Part shown: piece after piece, positions 8,368-16,436 of the stretch | Numbering within the stretch: the stretch's first letter is position 1 | Layout: each line of letters begins with the position of its first letter | Origin: Haematobacter missouriensis | GTDB lineage: Bacteria; Pseudomonadota; Alphaproteobacteria; Rhodobacterales; Rhodobacteraceae | DNA length: 51,118 nt | Assembly: GCF_000740775.1 (NCBI RefSeq) | Contig: NZ_JFGS01000029.1 | Location: 1-51,118 of the forward strand | Direction: 5' to 3' | Made by a program: the position numbers and the translations under genes | The notes under the pieces: generated by a model | Seen by the model: only the letters and a program-made list of their open reading frames with translations | Told to the model about the DNA's origin: nothing | The model's database searches: none

Positions 8368-9872
8368 GGGGCTGTTGAAGAAGTCGCCGATGGCCGATCA
8401 GGCAGCACCTCGCGCGTTAATGAACCTCTGCGGGAGTAGAATGCGGCTGAAAGCGTTCCTCAGCTCGCAGATGGTTGCCTGGGGTGAAGTCACGAGCAAG
8501 AACAGTCGCAAAAGGGCTACCGCGAGCCGCTTCAGGTTTATGGCGGCGGCCGTGAGGTAGGATTGGATCTTCATGTTGGAGAGTCCGCGCCGAACGGCGC
8601 GGGCGAGTCCGTGCCAGCTCTTCGCTTCGCCATGAAACCCCTCTGAGCGCCAGCGATGCCGCTGGTACAGACGCCGGTCTTCCTCGGTCCATTTCTCACG
8701 GCGTCTTCGGGCTCGCAGGAGCGCCGGGTAATCGTCCCCTACAACGACGGCCTTGTTTGCCCGCCCCTTCGAGAGGCACAGCCTTGCCAGATCGCATCCC
8801 CGGCAGTCCGATGCCTTGGAATAGAAGAACCGACCGTGCTTGATCGGTCGGGTCGGTCTGAGGGTCTTTCCACGCGGGCACTTTAGGGTGTCGTTCTTTG
8901 CGTCGTAGCGAAATCGGCGCATCGGCACTGGGCTGCGGATCGGCTCCGCCTTCGTTGGGATGACGGCGCTGATGCCCCGCCGCTCGAACCCGCCGAAGAC
9001 CCTCGCATAGGCATAGCCTGCATCGGCCGTGACGATCTCGACATCTACGCCCGTGGTCTCAACGGTCGCGTCGATGCGCTCGATGATGACCTGACCTTCG
9101 TTGATTTCGCCGGTGGTTACCTCGACGTCGAGAACCACGCCACAGACGTCATCGACGACAGCGTGCTGCTTGAAGGAGGGTTCAAGCCGACGGTTGCGCC
9201 CGCTCGTCGCCATCGTCGCATCGGGATCGGTGACGCAGACCTTCTTGAACTTCCCAGTCTTGCGGCTATCGCGTTCAGCGACGGAAGCATCTTCGTTCGC
9301 TTCGGCAACCGCCTCAACGTGGCGCACCGCAAGGCTTTCCCAGCTCACATCCGCGCGAATGAGTGAGGCATCGACATGCACCACGTCCCCCTTCGCGATC
9401 TTTGCTGCGATGCAGGCCTCCACCGTGCGTTCGAAAATCCTTCGAAAGCGCTCCACCCCCCATCTCTGCCGTATCCGCGTCAGAGACGAATGATCAGGTA
9501 GTGCCTCGTGCAGGCCATAGCCAATAAACCACCTGATCCCGAGGTTGACCTGCGCCTCCCGCATCAGGCGACGATCGTGAACGATCCCGAGCAGGAAGCC
9601 CGCAAGCATTAGCCGGACGGCGACCTCCGGATCGATCCCAGGTCGTCCGTTATGCTCACAGTAGAGATCGGAAACCTCTGCCCTGAGCCACGTGAGGTCG
9701 AGGACACGATCCACTTTGGCGAGAATGTAGTCGTCGGGGATGAGCTGTCGAAGCGAACCCGTCATGAACAGCTCGAGCTGACCGCGTTCCTTATGTCCCA
9801 ACATGCCGGTGCACCCAGAGAATCAATCCCAAATGAATCGAATCACGTGAGGCTGACTTCTTCAACAGCCCC
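8368..9872 (-). mobile_element. IS1182-family element inserted in IS256
   Basis: The element is 1505 bp, bounded by perfect 18-bp inverted repeats: GGGGCTGTTGAAGAAGTC at 8368-8385 and its complement at 9855-9872. It is flanked by a 5-bp direct repeat ACGCG (8363-8367 and 9873-9877). Removing it with one copy of the repeat restores the IS256 transposase frame exactly, so this was a clean and probably recent insertion. Confidence 0.92.
8398..9804 (-). CDS. IS1182-family transposase
   Basis: The 468-residue DDE transposase has the IS1182/IS5-like order. It begins with MTGSLRQLIPDDYILAKVD, followed by the DUF772-type N-domain (IDPEVAVRLMLAGFLLGI and LPDHSSLTRIRQRWG). The catalytic part includes VVHVDASLIRADVSW (first D), VEIVTADAGYAYARVFGGFE (second D) and the late glutamate region WRSEGFHGEAKSWHGLARAV near residue 405. 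A zinc-like CPRGKTL, CRGCDLARLC segment sits near 310-345. It reads as intact and starts 68 bp inside the right inverted repeat of the element. Confidence 0.93.
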   Translation of the reverse strand: MLGHKERGQLELFMTGSLRQLIPDDYILAKVDRVLDLTWLRAEVSDLYCEHNGRPGIDPEVAVRLMLAGFLLGIVHDRRLMREAQVNLGIRWFIGYGLHEALPDHSSLTRIRQRWGVERFRRIFERTVEACIAAKIAKGDVVHVDASLIRADVSWESLAVRHVEAVAEANEDASVAERDSRKTGKFKKVCVTDPDATMATSGRNRRLEPSFKQHAVVDDVCGVVLDVEVTTGEINEGQVIIERIDATVETTGVDVEIVTADAGYAYARVFGGFERRGISAVIPTKAEPIRSPVPMRRFRYDAKNDTLKCPRGKTLRPTRPIKHGRFFYSKASDCRGCDLARLCLSKGRANKAVVVGDDYPALLRARRRREKWTEEDRRLYQRHRWRSEGFHGEAKSWHGLARAVRRGLSNMKIQSYLTAAAINLKRLAVALLRLFLLVTSPQATICELRNAFSRILLPQRFINARGAA

Positions 9873-10618
9873 ACGCGACAGCGTTGCCAGGTTGCTTCGA
9901 AGACCCGGGCGATGGCGGCTTTGAGCCCTGTATGCGCGTCGCTGATGACCAGTCTGACGCCTCCCAAGCCGCGAACACGCAGGGATCGAAGGAACTCGGT
10001 CCAGAATGTCTCGGCCTCGGACGGGCCGATACCGAGGCCGATGATCTCACGGCGTCCCTCGGTGTTGGCGGCCACGGCGATTATTGCCGCGACTGGTACG
10101 ATCCTTCCGCCCTGGCGCACCTTCAGATAGGTGGCGTCAAGCCAGAGATAGGGCCATTCGCCGGTGAGCGGGCGGTTCAGGAACTCGCCGACACGTTCGT
10201 CGATGTCCTTGCACAGCTTCGACACCGTGCTCTTCGAAATGCCGCTCAGCCCCATGGCCTGCACCAGCTCATCGACGCGGCGGGTCGATACGCCACTGAT
10301 CCACGCCTCCTGGATGACGGCCACCAGCGCCTGCTCCGAGGTCTTGCGCGCTTCGAGAAAGCCCGGGAAGTAACTGCCTTGACGCAGCTTGGGAACCCGC
10401 AGGTTCAGCGTGCCCAGACGGGTATCGAGAGCGCGCTCTCGATACCCGTTACGCCACGTCGTGCGTTCGCCGCTGCGCTCGTGCTTGCCAGCGCCGATCA
10501 GGCCTTCGACATCCGCCTCCATGATCAGCTGCAGGACGGCCTCGGCAATGCTGCGCAGAAAGTCTCCCTGATCGTGCTTGGCCAGAAGGTCGGACAGGTC
10601 CATGTTCGTCTTGGTCAT
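9873..10618 (-). pseudogene. IS256-family transposase, N-terminal part (split gene)
   Basis: About 247 codons from ATG 10618 (MTKTNMDLSDLLAKHDQGDF) carry the Mutator transposase N-domain and the first catalytic aspartates: WPYLWLDATYLKVRQGGRI and GVRLVISDAHTGLKAAIARV. GGAG sits about 8 bp before this start and favours it over the ATGs at 10630 and 10696. The frame is cut after WQRCRV by the IS1182 insertion; the last residues in the open frame come from the inserted element. Confidence 0.9.
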
Positions 10619-10724
10619 CGGGGTCTCCATGTGGTCCGGGGTTGAAGTCGGCAAACTCCACCTCGACCATACACCTCGATGGCCACCCAGGATCACACCG
10701 TGGACGGCACTGAAATTACACCAG

Positions 10725-10936
10725 CTCCTCGGACGCTACCGGAAGGTTTTTTGCGCGGCATGGATCTGAGTCGCTACAGCTTCATGTTCTGGTCAACGGT
10801 ACATGGTGCGGTAAGCCTCACCCTTCAGAACCGGGAAATGGATCAGCCCGCCAAATGGGACGCGACACGAAAGGCCGTCGATACGTTGATGGAAATCATC
10901 GCCGCGACGCGCAATGGCACGCGCGGCACCTCATGA
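10725..10936 (+). pseudogene. TetR-family regulator, C-terminal fragment
   Basis: Directly beyond the IS256 end an open frame reads GFLRGMDLSRYSFMFWSTVH, then GAVSLTL, and ends at TGA 10934-10936. The W-x-x-V-H-G core is the signature of WHG-type TetR C-terminal domains. The HTH part is missing, so this is the tail of a TetR gene destroyed by IS256 or a linked rearrangement. Its stop codon and that of the convergent DUF2274 gene form the shared palindrome TCATGA (10931-10936). It could belong to the TetR gene at 2870, but both seem to contain the same domain region, so a second TetR is more likely. Confidence 0.6.
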
Positions 10937-11152
10937 GCGAGATCTTCGGGCGCTGGCAAAGCCCCGATCTGTCGCAATGAACCGCTCCAGCATCGGCACA
11001 ATCAGCCTGACAGGATCGGCAGCGGGCTGGCCGGTTTCGCGAGCCAGCACTTCGGCATAGGCGGCAAGATCGCGGTGCAGCGGCCCCGGCAGTTCCACCG
11101 CCACCTTCACGGGTTTGTCTTCGATGAGAGGCCCGAGCTTCAGCTTCGTCAT
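10931..11152 (-). CDS. DUF2274 protein, last gene of the trb operon
   Basis: The 73-residue protein (KLKLGPLIEDKPVKVAVELP, then LHRDLAAYAEVLARETG and the RLIVPMLERFIATDR core) matches the small DUF2274 family that follows trbI in conjugation operons of Proteobacteria. The sequence looks like a ribbon-helix-helix fold (a beta strand VKVAVELP followed by two helices), so DNA binding is possible. It starts 2 bp after the trbI stop. The function is not established. Confidence 0.85.
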   Translation of the reverse strand: MTKLKLGPLIEDKPVKVAVELPGPLHRDLAAYAEVLARETGQPAADPVRLIVPMLERFIATDRGFASARRSRS

Positions 11153-11154
11153 GG

Positions 11155-12288
11155 TCAGTTCCTATAAGGTTCGAGTACGAGATCGCGGGTAACGATGACC
11201 CTGACCGGGTAGCCCGGCCGGATCGTGAGGGTCGGCGCGACCTGCAACTGGCGCTGGACGATCTGTTGCCCTGCCTGATTGATGGTATCCTGCGCTCCGT
11301 CGCGGATGGCCCGGATCAGACGATCCTCGTCGTCGGTCGCCAGTTCCGTGCCGATGCCGAGCAGCGTGGACAGCCCCGCCGCCTTCATGAGATCCCACCA
11401 GTGGTAATCAACGCCATCTTCCAGCCCGGCATAGCCGGAAGCGTCCGCACCGGGCTGGCGCTCCAGCACGATAGAGCGGCCGTTGGGCAGGATCAGGCGG
11501 TTCCAGACCAGCAGCACGCGGCGCTGACCGAACTGCACACCGGCGTCATACTGACCGATGATGCGCGTTCCCTGCGGGATTAGCAGCAGGCTGCCGGTCG
11601 GGCTGTCATAGACATTTTCCGTGACCTGCGCGGTGATCTGGCCGGGAAGGTCCGAGCGGATGCCGGTAATCATCGCCGCCGGGATTACGGCCCCTGCCTG
11701 AAGGATGTAGGGCGAGGCTGGCGCCATGATCCGATCCATGGCAACGGTCTGCCGTTCCACCGGCCCATTCAGAAATGCCGTGTGGCGGTCCTGTGTTGCG
11801 GGCTGGCCACCAAGGTCAAGGCCAGCAAGGCCCGGCATATTGGAGCCAGGCGTCGTCGCCACTCTTGGCCCGGACTGGAAGAACACTGTACTGAGACGCG
11901 CAGCTTCTTCTTCGGCAAGCCGGCGCTCTTCGGCAGGATCGCGGGCAGGCGTCGCCATGGCGGGCGGCGTGACGGGCTGACCCCGGTTCTGGGCATCCAG
12001 GATCGGGCCACCGAGATCGCCCGGCAATGCCGGCCCCAGGACCGGCCCGGTATAATCCTTCGGCAGACCCGCCAGTCCATCTGCCGTGGCGCGATTCTCG
12101 GTCGAATAGAGTTCTTCACCGTTTCCGCTCATGTCGCGCGTCTGGAGCGCATAGATCAGCGCCCCGCCGATGCCGAGGAGCGCAACAGCCCCGGCACCGG
12201 CCAGCATCTTGCGCGACAGGCGCGTGACGTGCGGCGGCTCGGCACGCAGACGCATCGGCGTTGGGTTGGTGGTGGCCTCTTCACTCAT
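11155..12288 (-). CDS. trbI: Conjugal transfer protein TrbI (VirB10-like)
   Basis: The 377-residue protein spans the envelope as part of the type IV mating-pore core. One transmembrane helix (about 28-48, GAGAVALLGIGGALIYAL) follows a short cytoplasmic tail. A proline-rich periplasmic stretch (about 75-125) leads to the C-terminal TrbI/VirB10 barrel domain with ILQAGAVIPAAMITGIRSDLP, LLIPQGTRIIGQYDA and GYPVRVIVTRDLVLEPY at the end. Its ATG overlaps the trbG stop (ATGA), so translation is probably coupled. Confidence 0.95.
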   Translation of the reverse strand: MSEEATTNPTPMRLRAEPPHVTRLSRKMLAGAGAVALLGIGGALIYALQTRDMSGNGEELYSTENRATADGLAGLPKDYTGPVLGPALPGDLGGPILDAQNRGQPVTPPAMATPARDPAEERRLAEEEAARLSTVFFQSGPRVATTPGSNMPGLAGLDLGGQPATQDRHTAFLNGPVERQTVAMDRIMAPASPYILQAGAVIPAAMITGIRSDLPGQITAQVTENVYDSPTGSLLLIPQGTRIIGQYDAGVQFGQRRVLLVWNRLILPNGRSIVLERQPGADASGYAGLEDGVDYHWWDLMKAAGLSTLLGIGTELATDDEDRLIRAIRDGAQDTINQAGQQIVQRQLQVAPTLTIRPGYPVRVIVTRDLVLEPYRN

Positions 12289-13298
12289 GACGGTTGCTCC
12301 CCGGTTTTGGCGGGCTGGGCAGCTTGCCTTTGCTCGATGCGAACGATCCTGACCGTCTGCTGCTGCTTGCCGCTACCAAGACGCAGCTCAGCCGCTCCGA
12401 ACAGCCGATCGACGATCAAGATGTTCTGGTGAACACGGGAATTGACGATCTGGGTCTCGCCCTTGGAACCGATGACGAAGATCGGCGGCATCTCTCCCTG
12501 CACGATGCCGCGCGGGAAAACGACATAGACACGGCGGCCATCGTCGAAGACGGAAATCGGCCGCCATGGCGGCGTATCTCCGGTCAGGCCGTAACGATAG
12601 TTGCGTGCCGCCTCGACCGGGATGATGGGTGCTGCGGGAACGGTCTGGCGCTGACCGGCAGGCAGCGCCGGATAAGACCAAGATACGGACGGCATATAGA
12701 GCGCCTCGCGGGCGCGCAGCTCGATCATATAGGTGCGTCGATCGGTCGTCACCACGAGATTGGTTGAGATGTCGGATCGGGATGGTTTGACGAGAATATG
12801 GACCCGGCGCGACGTACCGCTCCCGCTCTCGGTATCGCCAATGATCCAGCGAGCGGTGTCTCCCGCCGCGATCGGTCCCGCGCCGGTCAGGCTTTCGCCC
12901 GGCTCCAGCGCGATATTGGTGATCTGTCCTGGTGCTGCATAGACCTGATAGAGCGCGCCTTCCGACCAGGGATAGATCTGGATGGCGTTATAGTAACCCT
13001 CGCGGCGCGGTTCGACGCGGGCGGCGGCATTGGCGTTCTCGACCCGGCCTGCCGGTGTTCCCGCTGCGGTCCCACCACGCGCAACCGTCCAGGCTGGCGG
13101 CGTGTGAAGCGGTCGGGGCCGATCATCCGTAACGGTGGCCTGCACGGTCGGTAGAGCCGGAACATTGGCATCATAGCTGAACTGCGGCGTCTTGTTGGTG
13201 GCGCAGCCTGCCAGCATGGTGGCCGAGAGCATCAAAGCCGCGAGGGCGGGCTTACGGAAAACCGGCAAGGCGGAATTGCGGGGAAACGCGATGGTCAT
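12285..13298 (-). CDS. trbG: Conjugal transfer lipoprotein TrbG (VirB9-like)
   Basis: The protein has 337 residues from ATG 13298, which overlaps the trbF stop as ATGA and has GGGAG about 9 bp upstream; the ATG at 13319 is less likely. The N-terminus is a lipoprotein signal with lipobox LAGC near residue 32, so it should be anchored in the outer membrane. The VirB9/TrbG domain follows (YNAIQIYPWSEGALYQVYA, VHILVKPSRSDISTNLVVTT, then VFDDGRRVYVVFPRGI). It builds the outer ring of the mating pore with TrbI. Confidence 0.95.
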   Translation of the reverse strand: MTIAFPRNSALPVFRKPALAALMLSATMLAGCATNKTPQFSYDANVPALPTVQATVTDDRPRPLHTPPAWTVARGGTAAGTPAGRVENANAAARVEPRREGYYNAIQIYPWSEGALYQVYAAPGQITNIALEPGESLTGAGPIAAGDTARWIIGDTESGSGTSRRVHILVKPSRSDISTNLVVTTDRRTYMIELRAREALYMPSVSWSYPALPAGQRQTVPAAPIIPVEAARNYRYGLTGDTPPWRPISVFDDGRRVYVVFPRGIVQGEMPPIFVIGSKGETQIVNSRVHQNILIVDRLFGAAELRLGSGKQQQTVRIVRIEQRQAAQPAKTGEQPS

Positions 13299-13984
13299 TG
13301 GCTCATCTCCCGCGACCATGAAACTGCATTGACGTAGATGCCGAGCGGATTGGCGCGCAGACGCTCGGCATCGCGCGGAGTCTGGATCACGATGGTCAGG
13401 ATCGCGGTCCAGCGCTCGGTCGTGTAAAGCTGCCCGTTCTCGTAGTGGCGCTCGGTCCAGGCGACTCGGAAGCTGTCGTTCGAGGCGCGGATGACGCTGG
13501 AAACCTCGACTGCGATCTGCTGGCGGCCGACACGGGTGAACGGATCGTTGGCGCGGGCATAGTCGTTGAGCGCGGCCGCTCCCCTATCTGTGGTGAACTC
13601 ATAGGCGCGCAGCCAGTTCTGGCGCACGATGATGGCGTCCGCCGGGATCGAGCGCGTCTGCTCGATGAAGCGGCCGAGATGGAAGGCGATCTGCGGATCG
13701 GTCGGACGGTAATCGGCCGTGGCTGAGGCGACGGTCTGGGCCTGGCCGAGATTATCGACCTGCACCACCCAGGGCACGACGGTCCCTCGCGCCGATTGCA
13801 GAACGAGCGCGGCAGCGAAGCCCGCCGAGAGGATCAGTGAGCCGAAGGCCATATAGCGCCAGTTCTTGGCCTGCGCGCGAGCCGTGCCAATACGCTCGTC
13901 CCAGACTTGCGCGGCTTTCTGGTAAGGCGTCTCGGGTTCGGGCGATTTGCCGTAATGGGTCGCTGGACGTCTGAAGATGTTCAT
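13295..13984 (-). CDS. trbF: Conjugal transfer protein TrbF (VirB8-like)
   Basis: The 229-residue inner-membrane protein has a cytoplasmic N-tail, one transmembrane helix at about 43-63 (YMAFGSLILSAGFAAALVLQ) and a periplasmic NTF2-like VirB8 domain (SIPADAIIVRQNWLRAYEFT, then WTERHYENGQLYTTERWTAI). It overlaps trbL by ATGA at its start and trbG by ATGA at its end. VirB8 proteins nucleate assembly of the pore core. Confidence 0.95.
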   Translation of the reverse strand: MNIFRRPATHYGKSPEPETPYQKAAQVWDERIGTARAQAKNWRYMAFGSLILSAGFAAALVLQSARGTVVPWVVQVDNLGQAQTVASATADYRPTDPQIAFHLGRFIEQTRSIPADAIIVRQNWLRAYEFTTDRGAAALNDYARANDPFTRVGRQQIAVEVSSVIRASNDSFRVAWTERHYENGQLYTTERWTAILTIVIQTPRDAERLRANPLGIYVNAVSWSREMSQ

Positions 13985-15342
13985 GAGCGGTCACTTTCGG
14001 AAATGTTGACGGAAGAGCCGCCGCCGTGGCTGTCACCGGAGCGGACGGCATGGGCGGCCATGGTCGTGCCGTGATTGAGCGCCTGGCGGCGGTGCATCTG
14101 CTGCGCCCATGCAGGCGGTCCGCCCGCCGGTGCGGAGGCGGGTGCGGCACCGGCCACGCTCGCACCACCAATGGTTCCCTGCGAGGACGATCCACCGGTG
14201 ACGCCGAGCCCGGCGCGCGCGCCATCGGAGAAGCTGGATTTGGCGCTTTCCGCTGCTTTCGATGCCGTCCGCTTCAGGGGCGATGCTGCGGCTGAGCCTG
14301 CCGCGCGGGCAACACCGCCGAGGCCGGAGGCAACACCGGCAGCCCCTGACTGGCCGAGCGATCCGACACTATAGGCGGCGCTCGCCGCACCTGCGGCAGC
14401 AGCACCGCCACGGACGGCAGCAGCTCCACCCGACAGCGCCGCTGCCCCTCCCTTCGCGGCCATGCCTGCGGCAGCGCCGCCAGCAAGCATCATGCCGCCA
14501 GCGGCGAGACCGGTTCCAACTGCTGCACCTGCGCCAAGCTGCGGGCCGCCAGAAACCAGACCGGAAGCGATGCCGGGACCGAAGAGGCCGAGGCCGAGAA
14601 GGGAAAGTGCGGCCAGCACGATCGCCATGGCGTCGTCGATGGTCGGCGTCACGCCGCCGAAACCGGCCGTAAACTGCGAGAACAATGTCGAGCCGATGCC
14701 GATGATGACGGCGAGCACCAGCACCTTGATGCCGGAGGAGACGACATTGCCAAGAACGCGCTCGGCCATGAAGGCGGTCTTGCCGAAGAGGCCGAAGGGA
14801 ATGAGGACAAAGCCCGCCAGCGTGGTCAGCTTGAACTCGATCAGCGTGACGAAGAGCTGCACGGCGAGAATGAAGAAGGCCAGCAGTACCAGCGCCCAGG
14901 CGAACATCAGGCAAGCGATCTGGATGAAGTTCTCGAAAAACGACCAATAACCCATCATGTCCGAGATGGATTCGAGCAGCGGGCGACCGGCATCGAGGCC
15001 AGTCTGCGCCACCTTGCCGGGCCGCAGCAGATCGGCGGCGGAAAAGCTGGTGCCCGAACCTTTCAGGCCAAGACCGGCGAAGCTGTCGAAGATGATCTGG
15101 GCGAGATTGTTCCAGTTGCCGATCAGGTATGCGAAGACCCCGACGAAGAGCGTCTTCTTGACCAGCCGGGCGATGATGTCGTCATCCGCACCCCAGGACC
15201 AGAACAGTGCCGCGAGCGTCACGTCGATGACGATCAGGGTGGTAGCGATGAAGGCGACCTCGCCGCCAAGCAGGCCGAAGCCGCTGTCGATGTAACTGGT
15301 GAAAACACCCAGAAAGTTGTCGATGACGCCGGTGCCGCCCAT
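13981..15342 (-). CDS. trbL: Conjugal transfer membrane protein TrbL (VirB6-like)
   Basis: The 453-residue polytopic protein starts MGGTGVIDNFLGVFTSYIDS, the usual TrbL opening. It has about six hydrophobic segments between residues 25 and 270 (for example FIATTLIVIDVTLAALFW and LMFAWALVLLAFFILAV). From about 275 a long Ala/Gly-rich low-complexity tail follows, typical of TrbL and thought to be cytoplasmic or periplasmic. It is a channel component of the mating apparatus. It starts 3 bp after trbK and is coupled to trbF. Confidence 0.95.
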   Translation of the reverse strand: MGGTGVIDNFLGVFTSYIDSGFGLLGGEVAFIATTLIVIDVTLAALFWSWGADDDIIARLVKKTLFVGVFAYLIGNWNNLAQIIFDSFAGLGLKGSGTSFSAADLLRPGKVAQTGLDAGRPLLESISDMMGYWSFFENFIQIACLMFAWALVLLAFFILAVQLFVTLIEFKLTTLAGFVLIPFGLFGKTAFMAERVLGNVVSSGIKVLVLAVIIGIGSTLFSQFTAGFGGVTPTIDDAMAIVLAALSLLGLGLFGPGIASGLVSGGPQLGAGAAVGTGLAAGGMMLAGGAAAGMAAKGGAAALSGGAAAVRGGAAAAGAASAAYSVGSLGQSGAAGVASGLGGVARAAGSAAASPLKRTASKAAESAKSSFSDGARAGLGVTGGSSSQGTIGGASVAGAAPASAPAGGPPAWAQQMHRRQALNHGTTMAAHAVRSGDSHGGGSSVNISESDRS

Positions 15343-15345
15343 GGT

Positions 15346-15633
15346 TCACTGTCCCCCGTTCTGATGCGGGGCGGCGGGCACCGGCGTCCGGCCGAGGAAC
15401 CGGTCGCGGTTCTCGGCCCAGGTGGCGAGGCAGCCGGGATCGTTCACGGCGGCCTCGCCTAACTGCTGGCAGTGGCGCAGGCTCTGGCGCAGCGGATCGG
15501 CAGGCGCCTGAAGCGCCGGCGCCGCGCGGGGCTGTGCTGGTTCGTCCTCGCGTGTCATTTCGATCACCGTCGCGGTGATGGCGATGGCCACGAATATGAT
15601 CGCGCCCAGCCGGGCCAGCATCTTGCCGTCCAT
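15346..15633 (-). CDS. trbK: Putative entry-exclusion protein TrbK (alternative type)
   Basis: The 95-residue protein has an N-terminal transmembrane helix (LARLGAIIFVAIAITATVIE), a proline/alanine linker and a small domain with two cysteines (LRHCQQLGEAAVNDPGCLATW). This pattern and the position between trbJ and trbL match the TrbK-alt family. Classical TrbK is a lipoprotein that blocks redundant transfer into cells already carrying the element; whether this variant does the same is inferred. Confidence 0.85.
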   Translation of the reverse strand: MDGKMLARLGAIIFVAIAITATVIEMTREDEPAQPRAAPALQAPADPLRQSLRHCQQLGEAAVNDPGCLATWAENRDRFLGRTPVPAAPHQNGGQ

Positions 15634-15653
15634 GTCGCGCCCCTCCTGTCCGG

Positions 15654-16436
15654 TCAGTTGTTGCCGTTGCCGAACATCCGGGCATTGCCGGGCTGATAGC
15701 CCGATCCCGGCGTCAGAAAGCGCTCGCGCTGGATGCGGCCTTGTTCGGCGGCGGTGGCACGCTCGGCTTCGATCAGGGCTTCGGAGCGACCATTGGCGGA
15801 CATCAGCGCGATCAGGTCGGAAAGCTGCTGCGACTGGAGCGCGAGAAGCTGATTGCCCGCCTGTGTCGCCTGTAACGCGCCGGTGGCGTTCTGGCTCTGC
15901 CCGACAAGGGCGGACATTTCAGCGCGGTTGGTGTCGATATTTCCGACGACACCAGCCTGCACGCGCATGGCGTCCTGCAAACCGCCGACCGTATTCTGCC
16001 AGCGGGACCGCGCATCGGCGACGAGCTGGGCGTCGGTCGCGGACAGCGAAACCTTGCCGTATTTCTGTTGGAACATTTGATCGACGTTCTGCACGTCGAA
16101 GGCAATGTTCTGCGCCTGGGCCAGAAGCTGCTGCGTGCGCTGGACATTCTGCTGCAAAGTCTGGAGCGAGGAATATGGCAGACTGGCGAGATTCTTCGCC
16201 TGATTGATGAGCATCTGCGCTTCATTCTGAAGCGAGGTGATCTGGTGGTTGATCTGCTCCAGCGTACGTGCGGCAGTCAGAAGGTTCTGCGCATAGTTGG
16301 TCGGATCATAGACGATGCGGCCGAAGCCAAAAGCGTGAGCGGGGCTTGCCAGCATGGGCGACAGTGCAACAGGCATGGCGAGCGTCAGCGCCAGCACGGA
16401 TGCACTGACATATCGGGAAACGGGGATACGGATCAT
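15654..16436 (-). CDS. trbJ: Conjugal transfer protein TrbJ (VirB5-like)
   Basis: The 260-residue secreted protein has a signal peptide (about 1-35, ending SPAHA, then FGFGRIVYDPTNYAQNLLTA). A long glutamine-rich helical region follows (EQINHQITSLQNEAQMLINQ), with a second helical part around NIDTNRAEMSALVGQSQNA. VirB5/TrbJ proteins are minor pilus-tip or pore components. It is coupled to trbE by ATGA. Confidence 0.94.
   Translation of the reverse strand: MIRIPVSRYVSASVLALTLAMPVALSPMLASPAHAFGFGRIVYDPTNYAQNLLTAARTLEQINHQITSLQNEAQMLINQAKNLASLPYSSLQTLQQNVQRTQQLLAQAQNIAFDVQNVDQMFQQKYGKVSLSATDAQLVADARSRWQNTVGGLQDAMRVQAGVVGNIDTNRAEMSALVGQSQNATGALQATQAGNQLLALQSQQLSDLIALMSANGRSEALIEAERATAAEQGRIQRERFLTPGSGYQPGNARMFGNGNN

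Larger units (their letters stand above)
7869..10724. mobile_element. IS256-family element interrupted by IS1182
   Basis: The ends are inverted repeats CTGGTGTAATTT (7869-7880) and AAATTACACCAG (10713-10724), with related bases continuing inward. Between them lies a Mutator/IS256 transposase gene in two pieces, with an IS1182 element (8368-9872) in its middle. Without that insertion the element would be about 1.35 kb, normal for IS256. The family makes 8-9 bp target duplications, but the flanks here (CCGTCAAG on the left, CTCCTCGG on the right) do not match. The two sides were therefore probably brought together by recombination or a deletion, not by one simple insertion. Confidence 0.85.

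Noticed and set aside
2870..10936. The TetR gene at 2870 and the TetR tail at 10725 as two halves of one gene
   Set aside because: Both seem to contain the helix region around the W/V-x-x-(H/G) core, so they overlap rather than complement each other. Not fully excluded.
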